A DNA stretch of 64,000 nt from Eucalyptus grandis. Lineage: Eukaryota; Streptophyta; Magnoliopsida; Myrtales; Myrtaceae. The position numbers were made by a program, and so were the translations under genes. The stretch spans positions 38,206,687 through 38,270,686 of the forward strand of contig NC_052621.1 of assembly GCF_016545825.1 (NCBI RefSeq), given 5' to 3'. A model generated the notes under the pieces. The model ran no database searches. It was not told the DNA's origin and saw only the letters and a program-made list of their open reading frames with translations. Position 1 is the stretch's first letter. Every line of letters begins with the position of its first letter. Positions 21,630 to 33,089 of the stretch are shown piece after piece.

Positions 21630-22803
21630 ATGTGTATTAGTTTATTTGTGTGATTATATCCTTTGAATGTTGTCATATAGGTTTTTGATTTGATAAGCTC
21701 AGTTTTGATGTATGCGGCATTGGATTTGTAAAGTTGAAATTGACCTCCTCGCAAACTATCTCGCATTGTTGATTTTGCTAATTGGAACTTGCAAAATAAC
21801 CCAGTAGCAAATGCATCTTTCTGTTCTGTAGTTTAGGCAGTTAACCTTTTTAGCATAATTTTTTTAGCTTCAATTCTATTCCTAAACACAAACAGGGAAA
21901 GTGTTGCTAAATGTTTACTTCTTTTAAGTCTGTTGGTTTCTTTGTCATCGGCTAGCTAATGAAGTCTCTGTTCATTGTGGTCCAACTCCGATCGGTGTCA
22001 ATGTTTACACATTTTTACCTTATCTGTCATGGGGTAAATTCTGATGCTATGATATTGGATATCTTCATTTAATTATAATTAGTCAGCGCTATCTTCCTTA
22101 TGCAAATTAAAGCTACATTTGGTGAAACTCGTAGAAACTCCCCAAACACCACAGGTTGGAGATACAGGCAAGAATGAGCTATGTCAATATGGAAAGGCAT
22201 TCCAAAGTTATTTGCAATTGGCGTTTATCATTTGCTCCATGTTGTTTATACTCTTTGAAGGATTCTTGATAAAGGCGTCCTCTTCTCATGTGGTGTATTA
22301 GTCCTTTGCAAGCTTTGAAATCGTGTTATTCTTTAACCAAGGCCCCATCACTAATCACTTGGAGGAAGACCGCATGTGCAAGTGTTTCTATATGTGAAGT
22401 CAAGCAAAAAATGAGATTTGTTAACAAGATGTCCACTTCAAGCTATAGTTTTGTGACTAGGAGAGACTTTTTTCTTGAAAAAGCAGATGCTGTGGAATCA
22501 GCAAATAATCTGTCAATTGCAGCCAAGAGTTTCAATGAATAGGTTTTCAAGAAGACAGTAGTTTCTCATTTGGAAGAATTTAGAACACAAAACAGAGGTG
22601 TTCATTAGTGTAAAATCATTTATCTAGGCTGGTTACGTCGGAAAGTTCATATGTAGGCATTTTGCAATCGCTTTGGTCGTATTATCTCAAACTTGATTTA
22701 TTCAAGCATGAATCTAAAAGCAAAAGAGCCTTACCAAAATAAAAAATAAAAAAATCTAAAAGCAGAAGAGACACAGCCGTGTACATTTTCATACCTAAAA
22801 CCA
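21630..22803. repeat. 1.8-kb tandem duplication, arm A, right part
   Basis: Continues arm A after the LINE and begins with the second LINE target-site copy (21630-21643). Matches 23770-24842, for example 'cctttgaatgttgtcatatagg', 'gttgaaattgacctcct', 'aatctgtcaattgcagccaagag' and 'tctcaaacttgatttattcaagc'. Weak frames resembling each other in both arms (SANNLSIAAKS / SAKNLSIAAKS) hint at an old exon of unknown identity. Confidence 0.8.
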
Positions 22804-23031
22804 AGTAGAGAGATTAGTTCGTTCTTGAAGAGCAGCATTACTTTTCCCCTTCCAGATTCTCTTAGGTGGATGCATGGAGCTCGCGTCGCTTGGCAAATTC
22901 TTGATCAAGTACTGGGGTCTAGAGTGGAGCATTGAGTTGTTTTATGCAAATTCTCGATCAAAGGTTTGTCTTAGTCTCTAGTGTGGATGGAGTTTATATA
23001 GGGTATTTTTCTTGAACGAGAATCGGTGCAT

Positions 23032-24842
23032 TTTTGGTTGGTGATTAAGAAATGTTAAAGTAGTTTTGGCTAGTCTGTCATATATGAATGTACACCTTTC
23101 TTAAAATTACTGGTTGTCAATATGTTGCCTTGAAATATTATCAAGCAAGGTAAACAGGTGCTGCTTACATGACAGGTTTGGTTGGTCTATGTAATGATCA
23201 AGGCTTACTTTGGGACTTAAATTCAATCAGCTGTATTTATGACTTTTTGCATAAGTGGACAAGTTTTTGCCCGTCTGTGAAACAAGCTGGGGCGAGGAGC
23301 TCAAGAATTTGTAAATTAGTTTACATCCCATTTGATCATATTGTTGTCATGGAATTATTTTATCACATGACTGAATTGGGTGTGGCTCACTTGGCTGAGG
23401 AACTTCAAATTCCATACCTAAGACCAATTTTTTAGAGAAAGCATCAGCAACAGCTAAGGTGCCAAATTTGAAGAGGCTCGTGGGCCAAGCAGAATGTTCT
23501 GAGGAAGTTTTGATGCTTGTTAAGATCCAAAACACTTGATCTGGTCTCAACAGCTTGTACCTGAATGATAGTAAATGTAGTTTTTTTAAATTGAATTTGT
23601 TGTTTGTATGCTCGTTATGTTCTATCTCTTTGTTAATCAAATGAGTAGGTGGGGATTTTTGTGTATGTTACCCTGATGCAGAGTTGTTTGATGTGGTTGC
23701 ATTCTAAGGATATCACTTCTGAACTCGATGAGGCTATGCAGAGTTAGGTATGCACCACTAAGCTCCTCCATTTTTATCTGTTTATCCTTTGAATGTTGTC
23801 ATATAGGTTTCTGATTTGATAGGCTCAGTTCTCATGTTTGCAGTATTGAATTAGTGAAGTTGAAATTGACCTCCTCACAATCTATCTCGAATTGCTGATT
23901 TTGTTAATTGGATGTTGCCAATGATCAAGTAACAAGTATGTCTTTCTGTTATGTAGTTTAGGCATTTCACCTTTTCAGTATAATTTTATTAACATCAATT
24001 TTGTTCCTGAACACAAAAGGGGAAAGTGTTGTCACTAATTGTTTACTTCTTTTAAGCCTATTTTTTTTTTTCATCTGCTAGTTAATGAAGTCTCTGTTCA
24101 CTGTGGTTGAACAGCGAGTGGTGTAAATGATGTTTACACATTTGTACCTTATCTTTCATGGGGTAAATTTTGATGCTACAATCTCGCATTTCTTTATTTA
24201 TTGATAATGAGTCAGTCCTATCCTCATCATGTAGATTCAAGCTGCATTTCATGGAACTTGGAGAAAGCCCCCAAACACCACGCAATGAGGATGAGGGCAG
24301 GAATGAGCTATTTCATTATGAAAATGTATTCTGAACCTAGTGGCGTTTATCATGTGCTCCGTGTTGTTAACTCTTCAAAGGATTCTGGATATAAAGCAGC
24401 CTCCTAATGTGGGGTATTTGTCCTTTGTAACCACAAATCGCTTGCAGGAAGACCGCACGTGCAGGTGGTTTTATTTGTGCAAGTTAAGCAGAAAATGAGA
24501 TCTGTCAAGGAGATTACCAGTTAGATGTCCACTTCAGGCTTCAATTTTGCGACTAGAAAACGCAAATGCCATAGAATCAGCAAAAAATCTGTCAATTGCA
24601 GCCAAGAGTTCCAGTGAAAAGGTTTACAAGAAGACAGTAATTTCTCATTTGGTTAAAATTTTGAACAAAAAAGAAAGGTGTTCAAGAGTGTACAATCATC
24701 TCTCTGGTCTGGTGTTACATCAGAAAATTCATATGTCGGCATTTTGCAATCACTTTTATTGTATAATCTCAAACTTGATTTATTCAAGCATGAATCTAAA
24801 AGCTGAAGAGACCCACCGTATGTATCTTCACACCTGAAACCT
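23032..24842. repeat. 1.8-kb tandem duplication, arm B (uninterrupted)
   Basis: Uninterrupted copy of 13507-14276 joined to 21644-22803. Divergence from arm A is clear, with many substitutions and small indels. There is no recognised gene product. Confidence 0.8.
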
Positions 24843-25791
24843 GTTTTTCTCTTGCATTGGCTGCAGTTGAAGACTAATAACAAAACATGGACAAAATTTT
24901 TGGAAGGGTGAAAAGAGCCCTTCCCAAAATTTACTCATTTTCTTTGAACAAAAAACTTTTAAGGGTCATCTAATTGGTTTATAATGAGAAGATACTCCAC
25001 CAAATTGCGGTCACCGTTTCACACATTCAAGTTTCAATCGAAGCAATTTCTTTGAGGCCACTCTCAAATATTCCTGTACCCTATACTAGATTACAGTGGT
25101 GGAATTTTAGTAGTTGAAAGCTACTCACAAGGTATTCATGATTTGATTTGCTTGTTGTCCCCTTGAACTTTGACTCAATTTTTCTAGAGCTCAAGACAAG
25201 GCCAAGTAGCTTGCTAAGCCACATTTGAATCTGTAAGTACTAACACATATGTAATGCGGGTCATGTTGAAATACTTGTTAAACGTACTTAACATGAAAAA
25301 TTTTTAATTTCAGAGTATTGGTCGAACATTACAGAAGAAAAGTCGCGAGTAAAGTCAATGTATCTGTTCTACACTTTATTTACTTAGCTGCTTAATCAGT
25401 GTCTAGGCAATTAATCCAAAGGGTAGTAGCTTTGTGTTTGACTACTTATGGAACATCATTCACAGCCTCATCAGCTGAATTAATTTGAAGTTGGAACGCG
25501 TGAATAGACCGGATAATTGGATGAACATTCTGAACCGATTGAGCTGATGTGGTTTTGTTCATGGATTTTCCCCCCTTTTTCTCTTCTACCTTCGTTTCAT
25601 GCTAACAATTTGCTTCGAGCTTGTTTTTGAAAGTTCTATCACATTTTACATCAAGATCCTATGACTAACAGCCATTCAAACAATTACTATGTAAGTTCCA
25701 AAGGACAAGAGAAGGTTCGCTTCAAGCTCTTTGATTTCCTCATATTGGTAGTTTGCCATACGATGAATCATATGATGCAGAGGAATCAAAA
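24843..25791. other. Spacer, no gene recognised
   Basis: AT-rich. No domain-bearing frame, RNA gene or element end before the Copia target-site duplication at 25792. Confidence 0.5.
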
Positions 25792-25796
25792 TAGAC

Positions 25797-26232
25797 TGAT
25801 GGTTTTAATTGGTGATGGGCTTAAGGCCCGTCCGCCCATGCTGGGCCCAAAAGGCCCGACGACGGGAATAGGGCCCGTGGATGGGGGAAGGTATAAAAGG
25901 GAGGAGAGAGAGAGAGAGATGACACCAGTTGGAAACAGAAAACGAACGTACGTCTTCTCCCGCGCGCTCTCTCTCTCTCCAAAAAGAAAAAGAAGAAATA
26001 GTAAGTATAAGGCACGTTCTTCTTCCCTTCAAGGCGTCATCGGATTGAATAGGGCCAGTTTCTCTTCCTCTATCGGCGTCGGTGTCTAATCTGTGGCTAA
26101 CAAGGTACGCTCGAATCCGTGGTGTGCTTTATGATTGGTGATATGTGTTATTCCCGGGCTTCATCTTCCGCATTGCTTTAGGGGTTTGATTTAGTGTCGA
26201 ATCCGGTTTTCGGGGATCCGTTAATCCCAACA
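25797..26232 (+). repeat. Copia copy 1, 5' LTR
   Basis: 436 bp, TG...CA. The TATA box TATAAAA is at 25892-25898, followed by a (GA)n tract. It closely matches the 3' LTR (440 bp), with scattered substitutions and a few small indels, mainly in the GA run. Confidence 0.95.
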
Positions 26233-26233
26233 T

Positions 26234-26245
26234 TGGTATTAGAGC
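26234..26245 (+). promoter_or_regulatory. Copia copy 1 primer-binding site
   Basis: TGGTATTAGAGC lies one base after the LTR. It matches the initiator Met tRNA PBS TGGTATCAGAGC except for one base. Confidence 0.85.
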
Positions 26246-27128
26246 CCTAGTTCACGTTTTTCCCGACCTGTTTGCTGTTTTTTGATTGATTTTTCGCGAA
26301 AATTTTCGGCCGTACGGATCGGGGCGAGAAATCCCGACACCTGAGCGCTGTTCCTCCATTTTTTCGAGTTTCTGTGACCCGAAACTGATTTCTGAAGGCA
26401 TTGAGTGAAAGAGGTCGTCGAGGCGAGTCCAGCGACATGTCGTGCGCCGCCGGGCGACGCCGCACGCGCCCACACGCCCGCCGGTCGCTGCGCGTGGGCG
26501 AGACGCGCTGGCGCTGGCATCGGCAGCGCGTCGTCCCACGCGCGGTCGCCAAACCGCACGTGCGCGATGCCGGGCGGCGAACAGGCACGCGCCGGTCGGC
26601 GGACCGACGCGTGCCGATGTCACCCAACGGTTAGTAACCGCTAGGGTGACGCGTCATCGATGACGCGCACGACGACGGTTGGCCGGGCGGTCACCGGCCG
26701 GTGAACCGACCGCCGACCCGACCCGACCCGAACCGCGGATGCCTGGCACGGGCGCGGCACGTGCCGGCTGACGGTTGCGTGACGTTAGCCCGCGCATGCG
26801 CGCGGCACGTGCCGTCCATTCGCCCGAACCAGCCGACCGGTCCGACCGGCCCGATCGGTCCGGTCCGGTCCGACCGATCCGACGACCTGACCGTTAACCG
26901 TTGACCGAGGACCGTTGACCGTTGACCGTTGACTTTGATTTGTTGACCCGAAAAAAAGAAAAAAAAAAGAAATTTGTTTCTTTTTCAATTATGTCTGTGT
27001 GGGTTAGAGGTAATCCATTTTTTATTCTGCATTTGTTGCATGAATCATGGAAAATTATGTATTTTCCATTTTGTTTATTGTGGATTATAAGTGATCCATT
27101 TATTGGTTCTGCATTTGTTGCAGGAACT
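26246..27128 (+). promoter_or_regulatory. Copia copy 1 leader: GC-rich block, W-box run, possible intron
   Basis: 26380-26900 is very rich in CpG, so many random long frames occur. 26901-26948 contains five TTGAC[C/T] W-box cores in 48 bp. A G-box-bearing GCACGTGCC unit occurs near 26756 and 26806. At 27009 there is a donor-like AG|GTAATCC, and at 27122 a TTTGTTGCAG acceptor just before the extra ORF, so the leader may be spliced. The regulatory reading is inferred from motifs only. Confidence 0.5.
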
Positions 27129-27623
27129 ATGATGCGCTATACAAGGATGCCTGCAATCCCGAGAACGAACGAAGGAAGAGCTAGACTAAAAAGGCTGATG
27201 AAAGAGTTAGTTGATTATCGGTGGCTTGATGGTGATTTAGTATCACACATGGTCAGGGTCAATCAGATGATACAGGAAATCATCTGGAACGGTTATCTCA
27301 TGCCGGATTTTGAGAAGGTGCCGGCTTTAATCAACACTCTTCCACCTGAATGACAAGCAGTGTTAGATTGGCTATGGGAGGTCAACGTGGTCCCGGATTA
27401 CAGGGGGCTAGTGGAAGCTTTTGTAAGAGAGTACTATAGGATTGAGTTGGCCGAAACTTCAACCCTTAGATTGAGCACCACATGGCATAGAGTAAATGCG
27501 CCTTGGTGGCGACATGAAAGCTCTCCAAAAGTTTTTCCATGGTTGGCAAATGTGCCTTCAGTTTTCTTAGATGTTTTGACTGATAGATTAGAAGGGACAT
27601 TCCCTATTTATTTCTTAGATTAA
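27129..27623 (+). pseudogene. Extra 5' ORF of Copia copy 1 (Gag UBN2-core-like), one stop
   Basis: About 165 codons from ATG 27129 (MMRYTRMPAIPRT) to the stop after IYFLD. The middle segment DGDLVSHMVRVNQMIQEI...PALINTLPPEWQAV resembles the core of the Copia Gag UBN2 domain. It aligns without gaps in my memory to the region around the SLPxxW motif of related gag proteins. One TGA at 27351 replaces the TGG found in copy 2, so only copy 1 is broken. The ORF is separate from the zinc-knuckle gag that follows after about 390 bp. If it is not Gag-derived it is an unknown accessory protein. Confidence 0.6.
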
Positions 27624-28011
27624 TCATGAGATGTTTTAAGGGTGTAAATATCTCTTTCCATGTTGATATTTTTCTCTGTATATATTGCTTAGTGTAATGT
27701 ATAGTTGTATTATGTGAAAGCATTGTTATTCTATTGGATGTTAGATATTATCTGTTGCTTTCTATTAATTGCTGATTGCTGTGGGTAGTTATAGAAGTTT
27801 TCATAACTTCATAGAATTTATTTTGCATAAGATAATTATATTAATGATAGTTTTAAGTTAGGATTTTTGGAGGATGATTGGAAACGTAGTGACCTTTTGA
27901 TTCTGAAACCTTACTTGAAATTATTCATTGATATGATGGGTCTCAGTGCAAAGTGGATGCATAAATGATAGGCATTAATTATTCGTGCATATATGTCCGA
28001 TGTGTTCGTCG
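27624..28011 (+). other. Non-coding gap between the extra ORF and gag (Copia copy 1)
   Basis: AT-rich and stop-dense in all frames. The same gap, near identical, exists in copy 2 (62134-62517), so it belongs to the family structure and is not a random insertion. Confidence 0.7.
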
Positions 28012-28950
28012 ATGGATTCAGCAACTAAGAACGTAATTGCCGACGTGAACGGCAACAATTGTGAAATATTGAATATGAAGATTCAATATGTGTTGGAAAA
28101 GCAAGAAGCACTAGAAGCTCTTGACCATGTTATGGAAGATCTTAAGGATGCTGTGCGCCACCTTGAGCTAGTAGAGGACCGCTTAACGGCATATGAGTCG
28201 AAAATAGATATTTGCAATGCTGGTTCTAGCTCAGAAAGGGCTTTGAGCTCTAAGCGCAAGCGTATTGATTCGTTCAATATGTGGGAATGCAAAGGATCAA
28301 GTCCTTATTGCAAGAGATCAAGAGTTAACCAACACAAGAGAGGAAAACGTCCTCAAGTGAAGAAAATGTCAAGGGTGAGGTGTTACAATTGTGACAATAG
28401 AGGTCACTATGCTCGCGACTGTCGTGAGCTAAAGAAGGTATACACCTATTGTACATTTGAGAACTTTGCTTTTGTGTCAAGTTCTACTTTATAGACTGAA
28501 TCCAATCCTTTGTGGACTGTAGATTCAAGAGCAACAAACGATGTAGCGAAGGATAGAGGATCCTTCGTGGAATTCCGACGAATACCAACTGGAACTAAGT
28601 GGATCTATGTGGGAAACAACTCCAGAGCTGAAGTTAAAGGGATTGACACCTGCCAACTGAACATGTGTGGTGGGCGCACCTTGTTCTTACATGATGTTCT
28701 AAATGCTCCGGAGATTCGTCGAAATTTAAGTGTCTGTTTTGATGTTGGTTAAGCTTGGTTTTAGCGTGAACTTCCATAATAGCGATGTAGACTTGTATTT
28801 GGATACAAACTACTATAGTTGTGGTCACTTTCTAGATGGTTTTATTGTACTAAATGTTGACTGTGGTGATGTCAATATTTGTTATTCCCTTGTTTCACGT
28901 CTTCAACTTCATATGATAATGATGTGATTATGTGGCATGCTGGACTTGGT
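28012..28950 (+). pseudogene. Copia copy 1: truncated Gag, zinc knuckle, protease, GAG-pre-integrase
   Basis: ATG 28012 opens the usual Copia Gag N-terminus (ATKNVIADVNGNN, MKIQYVLEKQEALEALDHVME). It jumps directly to the RHLELVEDRL segment that normally comes about 130 residues later, so the central capsid-like part is missing. The CCHC knuckle CYNCDNRGHYARDC is near 28383. A TAG at 28492 interrupts it. The protease active site reads DSRATND where the family has DSGATDH, so it is inactive. Frame slips near 28735. Confidence 0.85.
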
Positions 28951-29821
28951 CATATTGGCCAATAATGAATGAATAGACTAGCCAAAAAAGGGCTTGTTGG
29001 GCAACATTGAAAAAGTCGATTTGCCCATATGTGAGCATTGCCTAGTAGGGAAAACGACAAGGAAACCATTTGGAAAATATAAAAGAGCTGAATTTCCTCT
29101 GCATTTAATCCATTCTGACGTCTGTGGTTCAATGAATGTGAGAGGAAGGCATGGGGCTGTTTATTTCATCACTTTTATAGATGATTATACTCGATTCGGA
29201 TGTGTCTATTTGATTTCTCATAAATCTGAAGCATTATGTTGTTTTAAAAGGTTTATGAACTTGGTTGAAAATCAATTAGACAAGAAAATAAAAGTATTTA
29301 GATCCGATCGAGGTCAAGAATATTTATCTGATGAGTTCAGAAAATTATGTGATGAAAAAGGAATAGAAAGACAGTTGTCTATTCTATATACTCCTCAACA
29401 AAATGATGTTGCAGAGAGAAGAAACAGAACCCTAATGGAAATGGTTAGGTCAATGATGGCGCATGCTAACTTACCTATCACCTTTTGGAGTGATGCGTTG
29501 TTAACTGCTGCCTATATACTTAACTGGGTGCCTTCCAAATCAGTTAGTTCCACTCCATATGAGTTATGGACAGGTAGAAAACCGGACTTAATTTTTCTTA
29601 AGCCACGAGGTTGTACTGCCTATACTCATAAGTCCTCTCACAAGTTTGGGAAATTAGGTCCTAAAGGAAAGAAGAGTATTTTAATGAGATATTCCGAACA
29701 CTCGAAAGGGTATGTGTTCGTAGGTGAGCAGGAAAGTGAGAGTATAACTGAATTTGAATCACGGGATGTCACATTCTTAGTGGATGAATTTCCTAAGAAG
29801 GGCGAAATAGGCGAAGATTAG
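28951..29821 (+). pseudogene. Copia copy 1: integrase
   Basis: The zinc-binding CEHCLVGK segment is followed by the catalytic core: FIDDYTRFG (first Asp), RSDRGQEYLS (second Asp) and PQQNDVAERRNRT (Glu). The open frame runs 28994-29821, but the start of the HHCC region is shifted (stop near 28965). In an active element it inserts the cDNA. The family motif PQQNG is PQQND here. Confidence 0.9.
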
Positions 29822-31547
29822 TCCCTATTTGAAACCTTGGATCAAGATAATGATATTAGTGGAGTTCGTCCAAGTGGGAGTAATATGAGAAGTGATGAAT
29901 TCAATTCAACTCATTCTCAATTACAATCACATGATGAGATGATATCGTTATTATCTAATCCGAGTGGGAGCATGATGGAGAATGATGTGCTAAGTGTACA
30001 ATCTCCCATATAGCGAACAAGTCGCAAAGTATTCCCCGTCGACGTTTTGACATTGAAGGGGAACTTTTATGATTGCTCCGCAAGATGAGGATGAGCCAAG
30101 AAATATTAATGAGGCTCTAAATTGCCCTAGTAAGGAAAAAAATGGATTTATGCAATGAAAGAGGAAATGGAGTCAATGAAATCAAACCAAGTCTGGGAAC
30201 TGGTTGATCTTCCAAAAGGGACGCAGAGCTATTGGGAACAAGTGGGTTCTCAAAATAAAGCGAAAGGCTGATGGCTCGATAGAAAGGCATAAGGCTCGCC
30301 TTGTGGCGAAATGGTATATTCAACAGGAAGATATTGATTATGAAGATACATTTTTTCCTGTAGTGAGATTTACCTTGATTCGCATAATTCTGGCAATAGT
30401 GTTTAGTATGGATCTTGAGTTACATCAAATGGATGTAAAGACTCCTTTCCTCAATGGAGAATTAAAGGAAGGAATATATCTGGAACAACCTGCCGGTTTC
30501 ATAATGAAATGCCAAGAAGAAAAAGGTATATCGACTTTTGAGGTCGATATATGGCCTTAAGCAGTCGTAAAGACAATGTTATATATGACTTCATAATGCC
30601 ATAATGGCATATGATTTTACAATGATAGATGAGGATCATTGTATATATATCAAAAGATCCAAAGGTCTATTTGTGATCATATCATTATATGTTGATGATA
30701 TACTAATTGCCGGAAGCAATATAGAGCTTGTCAATACTGTCAAAAGTTGGTTGTCTTCCAATTTTGAATTGAAGGATATGGGATTTTAAACCCATAGACA
30801 CTCATATTGCAAAAGGTGAAGGATTGAGCCATAGACTGTGTCCAATGACTCCACAAGAGAAGGAACAAACGAAATATGTTCCTTATGCTAGTGCTGTTGG
30901 GAGCTTGATGTACGTTATGATGTGTACAAGACCTGATATATGTTATGCAGTTGGAATGGTGAGCAGATACCAATCCAATCCAGGTCAAGCACGTTGGAAA
31001 GCCGTTAAAAGAATACTAAGGTATCTAAAGGGGATTGCTGATTATACGTTGAGTTATTAAGGAAAGGATCTGCGACTCTAAGGCTATTCTGATGTTGATT
31101 AGGAGGAGATTTAAATGAAAGAAAATCTACCTCTTGATTTGTTTTCTTACTGAATAATGGCACCATATGTTGGAGCAGTAAGAAACAAAAGTGTATAGCC
31201 TTGTCCACGATGGAAACTGAGTTCGTGGCATTATCAGTAGCAATAAAAGAAGATGTTTGGCTTAAGAGATTATTGGATCATTTAGGTGTTATTTGAAGTG
31301 CTGCAGATTCATTGTTGGTTAATTATGATAGCCAAGCAGCAAAAGCGTACACCAAAGATCCAAAATATCATGGCAAGACCAAACATATAGATACCAAGTA
31401 TAATTTTGTCAAGGATATGATTGCACGAAAAGATGTGAACTTAGAGTACATACTATGCATAGAATGGTAGCAGATCCTATGAAAAAACCAATACCTAGAG
31501 ATGTGTTTTGTGGCCATATGAAATCTCTAGGATTGCGTAGAGTCTGA
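29822..31547 (+). pseudogene. Copia copy 1: reverse transcriptase and RNase H
   Basis: The RT starts with NKWVLKIKRKADGSIERHKARLVAK (frame 30204-30560), then MDVKTPFLNGEL. After a gap and shift come SLYVDDILIAGSN (30604-30789) with the YVDD catalytic pair, and PYASAVGSLMYVMMCTRPDI (30824-31060). RNase H follows (LSTMETEFVALS, KYHGKTKHI) to a stop at 31547. The part between the RT palm halves is shortened, and at least four stops or shifts are present. Confidence 0.9.
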
Positions 31548-32387
31548 TGTACTGGATTGTAATTTCCCTGAAGCGTTCACATTTGATGAATTTGTATTTT
31601 TCATCATTAATGCCTATGAATCTTTGTTTGATCTTTATGCATCTTAATGCTTAGTGCATTATTTTAAGTTGAGAAAGTATGTCGACAGATATAAGATTAG
31701 CCCACTCACACGGTAATCGCCTCTATTTACTTGTGTGATAAATAGAGATGAGACTGTTTTTAAGCTTATTATCTAGGTGATAATCGAGAGCTCAAGCTTA
31801 AAATACGTATGTCGCATTAACTGGGTGTTAAGATGAGGACATAATACTTACTATGTCCGAAAGTAAAATACCCCACATATTTTACTTTATTTGTCTATGA
31901 TGCCAGATGTGAGTTCTGATGAATTTTGTGAATGAGTAGATACGTGAACTCAAGTTAGACATTGGGTATGTCTGAACTATCATTTGTACGGTATTGAAAG
32001 GTGTAGACATACGCTCCATGGGAATGGAGTTAATATCATAATACGTATTTCATACTACGTATGCATGAAACGACCAATAAGAGTGGCAAAAGTTTGATCT
32101 CAACTTTTATGTCGTGTGAGACTCTTGAGGAAAAGAGTTCCTCAATTTTTTAGTCCCCTCATGACTCTTACTTATTCTCAAGATTTCTATTTATTGTTTG
32201 CTATCTTAGGGTGTTGCCAATGGTCATGAGTTGATTCGATCTAATGGGACATTTCTAGAAAAGCAAGCTGAACTGAAATTGAGAGTTTGAAGGAAAGAGG
32301 AAGATCGATTTTGGAGAATCACATTGTAGTTTTGTATTCACTGGTTAACCAATTATGACTATCTTTGGGATAATCATAATTGTGAAT

Positions 32388-32424
<37 letters not shown>

Positions 32425-32649
32425 ATATATAAAAGAGATTAAGAGAGATATAAATGTGATCGATCGATCTAGGGTACTGCATACTAGATCTACTCGGAGT
32501 GTGACGCCAATTATGAGCTGCTATATATTCCTAACAGATGTATAGCAACGAGCTCTCAAAGTATGCTGGTCGCATGGATTATTCACCGGTATGAATGTTG
32601 AAGAGAGGTAAAGAGAATCCTGTTCAGCCCACCATGTGCGAGTGGGAGA
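31548..32649 (+). other. Copia copy 1 3' non-coding region
   Basis: About 1.1 kb between pol and the 3' LTR without a recognisable ORF, which is longer than the short 3' UTR common in Copia. It contains an (AT)n run at 32391-32422 and ends in the purine-rich GAGTGGGAGA before the LTR. Confidence 0.7.
32391..32422. repeat. (AT)n microsatellite
   Basis: Sixteen uninterrupted AT units in the Copia 3' non-coding region. Confidence 0.95.
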
Positions 32650-33089
32650 TGATGGTTTTAATTGGTGATGGGCTTAAGGCCCGTCTGCCCATCTTTGGGC
32701 CCAAAAGGCCCGGCCCATGGGAATAGGGCCCGTGGATGGGGGAAGGTATAAAAGGGAGGAGAGAGAGAGAGAGAGATGACACCAATTGGAAACAGAAAAT
32801 GAATGTACGTCTTCTCCCGCGCGCTCTCTCTCTCTCCAAAAAGAAAAAGAAGAAACAGTAAGTATAAGGCACGTTCTTCTTCCCTTCAAAGCGTCATCGG
32901 ATCGAACAGGGCCAGTTTCTCTTCCTCTATTGGCGTCGGTGTCTAATTTGTGGCTAACAAGGTACGCTCGAATCAGTGGTGTGCTTTACGATCGGTGATA
33001 CGTGTTATTCCCGGGCTTCGTCTTCCGCATTGCTTTAGGGGTTTGATTTAATGTCGAATCCGGTTTTCGGGGATCCGTTAATCCTAACA
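32650..33089 (+). repeat. Copia copy 1, 3' LTR
   Basis: 440 bp, TGATGG...AACA. TATAAAA at 32747-32753. Flanked by the TAGAC target duplication at 33090-33094. Confidence 0.95.

Larger units (their letters stand above)
25797..33089 (+). mobile_element. Copia LTR retrotransposon, copy 1 (complete, decayed)
   Basis: LTRs 25797-26232 and 32650-33089, both TGATGG...CA, are flanked by the 5-bp target duplication TAGAC (25792-25796 and 33090-33094). The order gag, protease, integrase, RT, RNase H is the Copia order. A PBS complementary to initiator Met tRNA follows the 5' LTR, and a purine-rich tract precedes the 3' LTR. It has an unusual 1.8-kb leader with an extra ORF before gag, and a 1.1-kb non-coding tail after pol. 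Multiple stops make it non-autonomous. A sister copy lies at 60290 to the window end. Confidence 0.95.

Noticed and set aside
25821..26032. Phe-rich or Arg-rich minus-strand frames in the Copia LTRs
   Set aside because: Antisense to the LTR's GA/CT tract and repeated in both LTRs; no domain.
26239..26904. Several overlapping Arg/Pro-rich frames on both strands in the Copia leader
   Set aside because: High GC removes stop codons in all frames. The frames are not conserved with copy 2 and have no domains.
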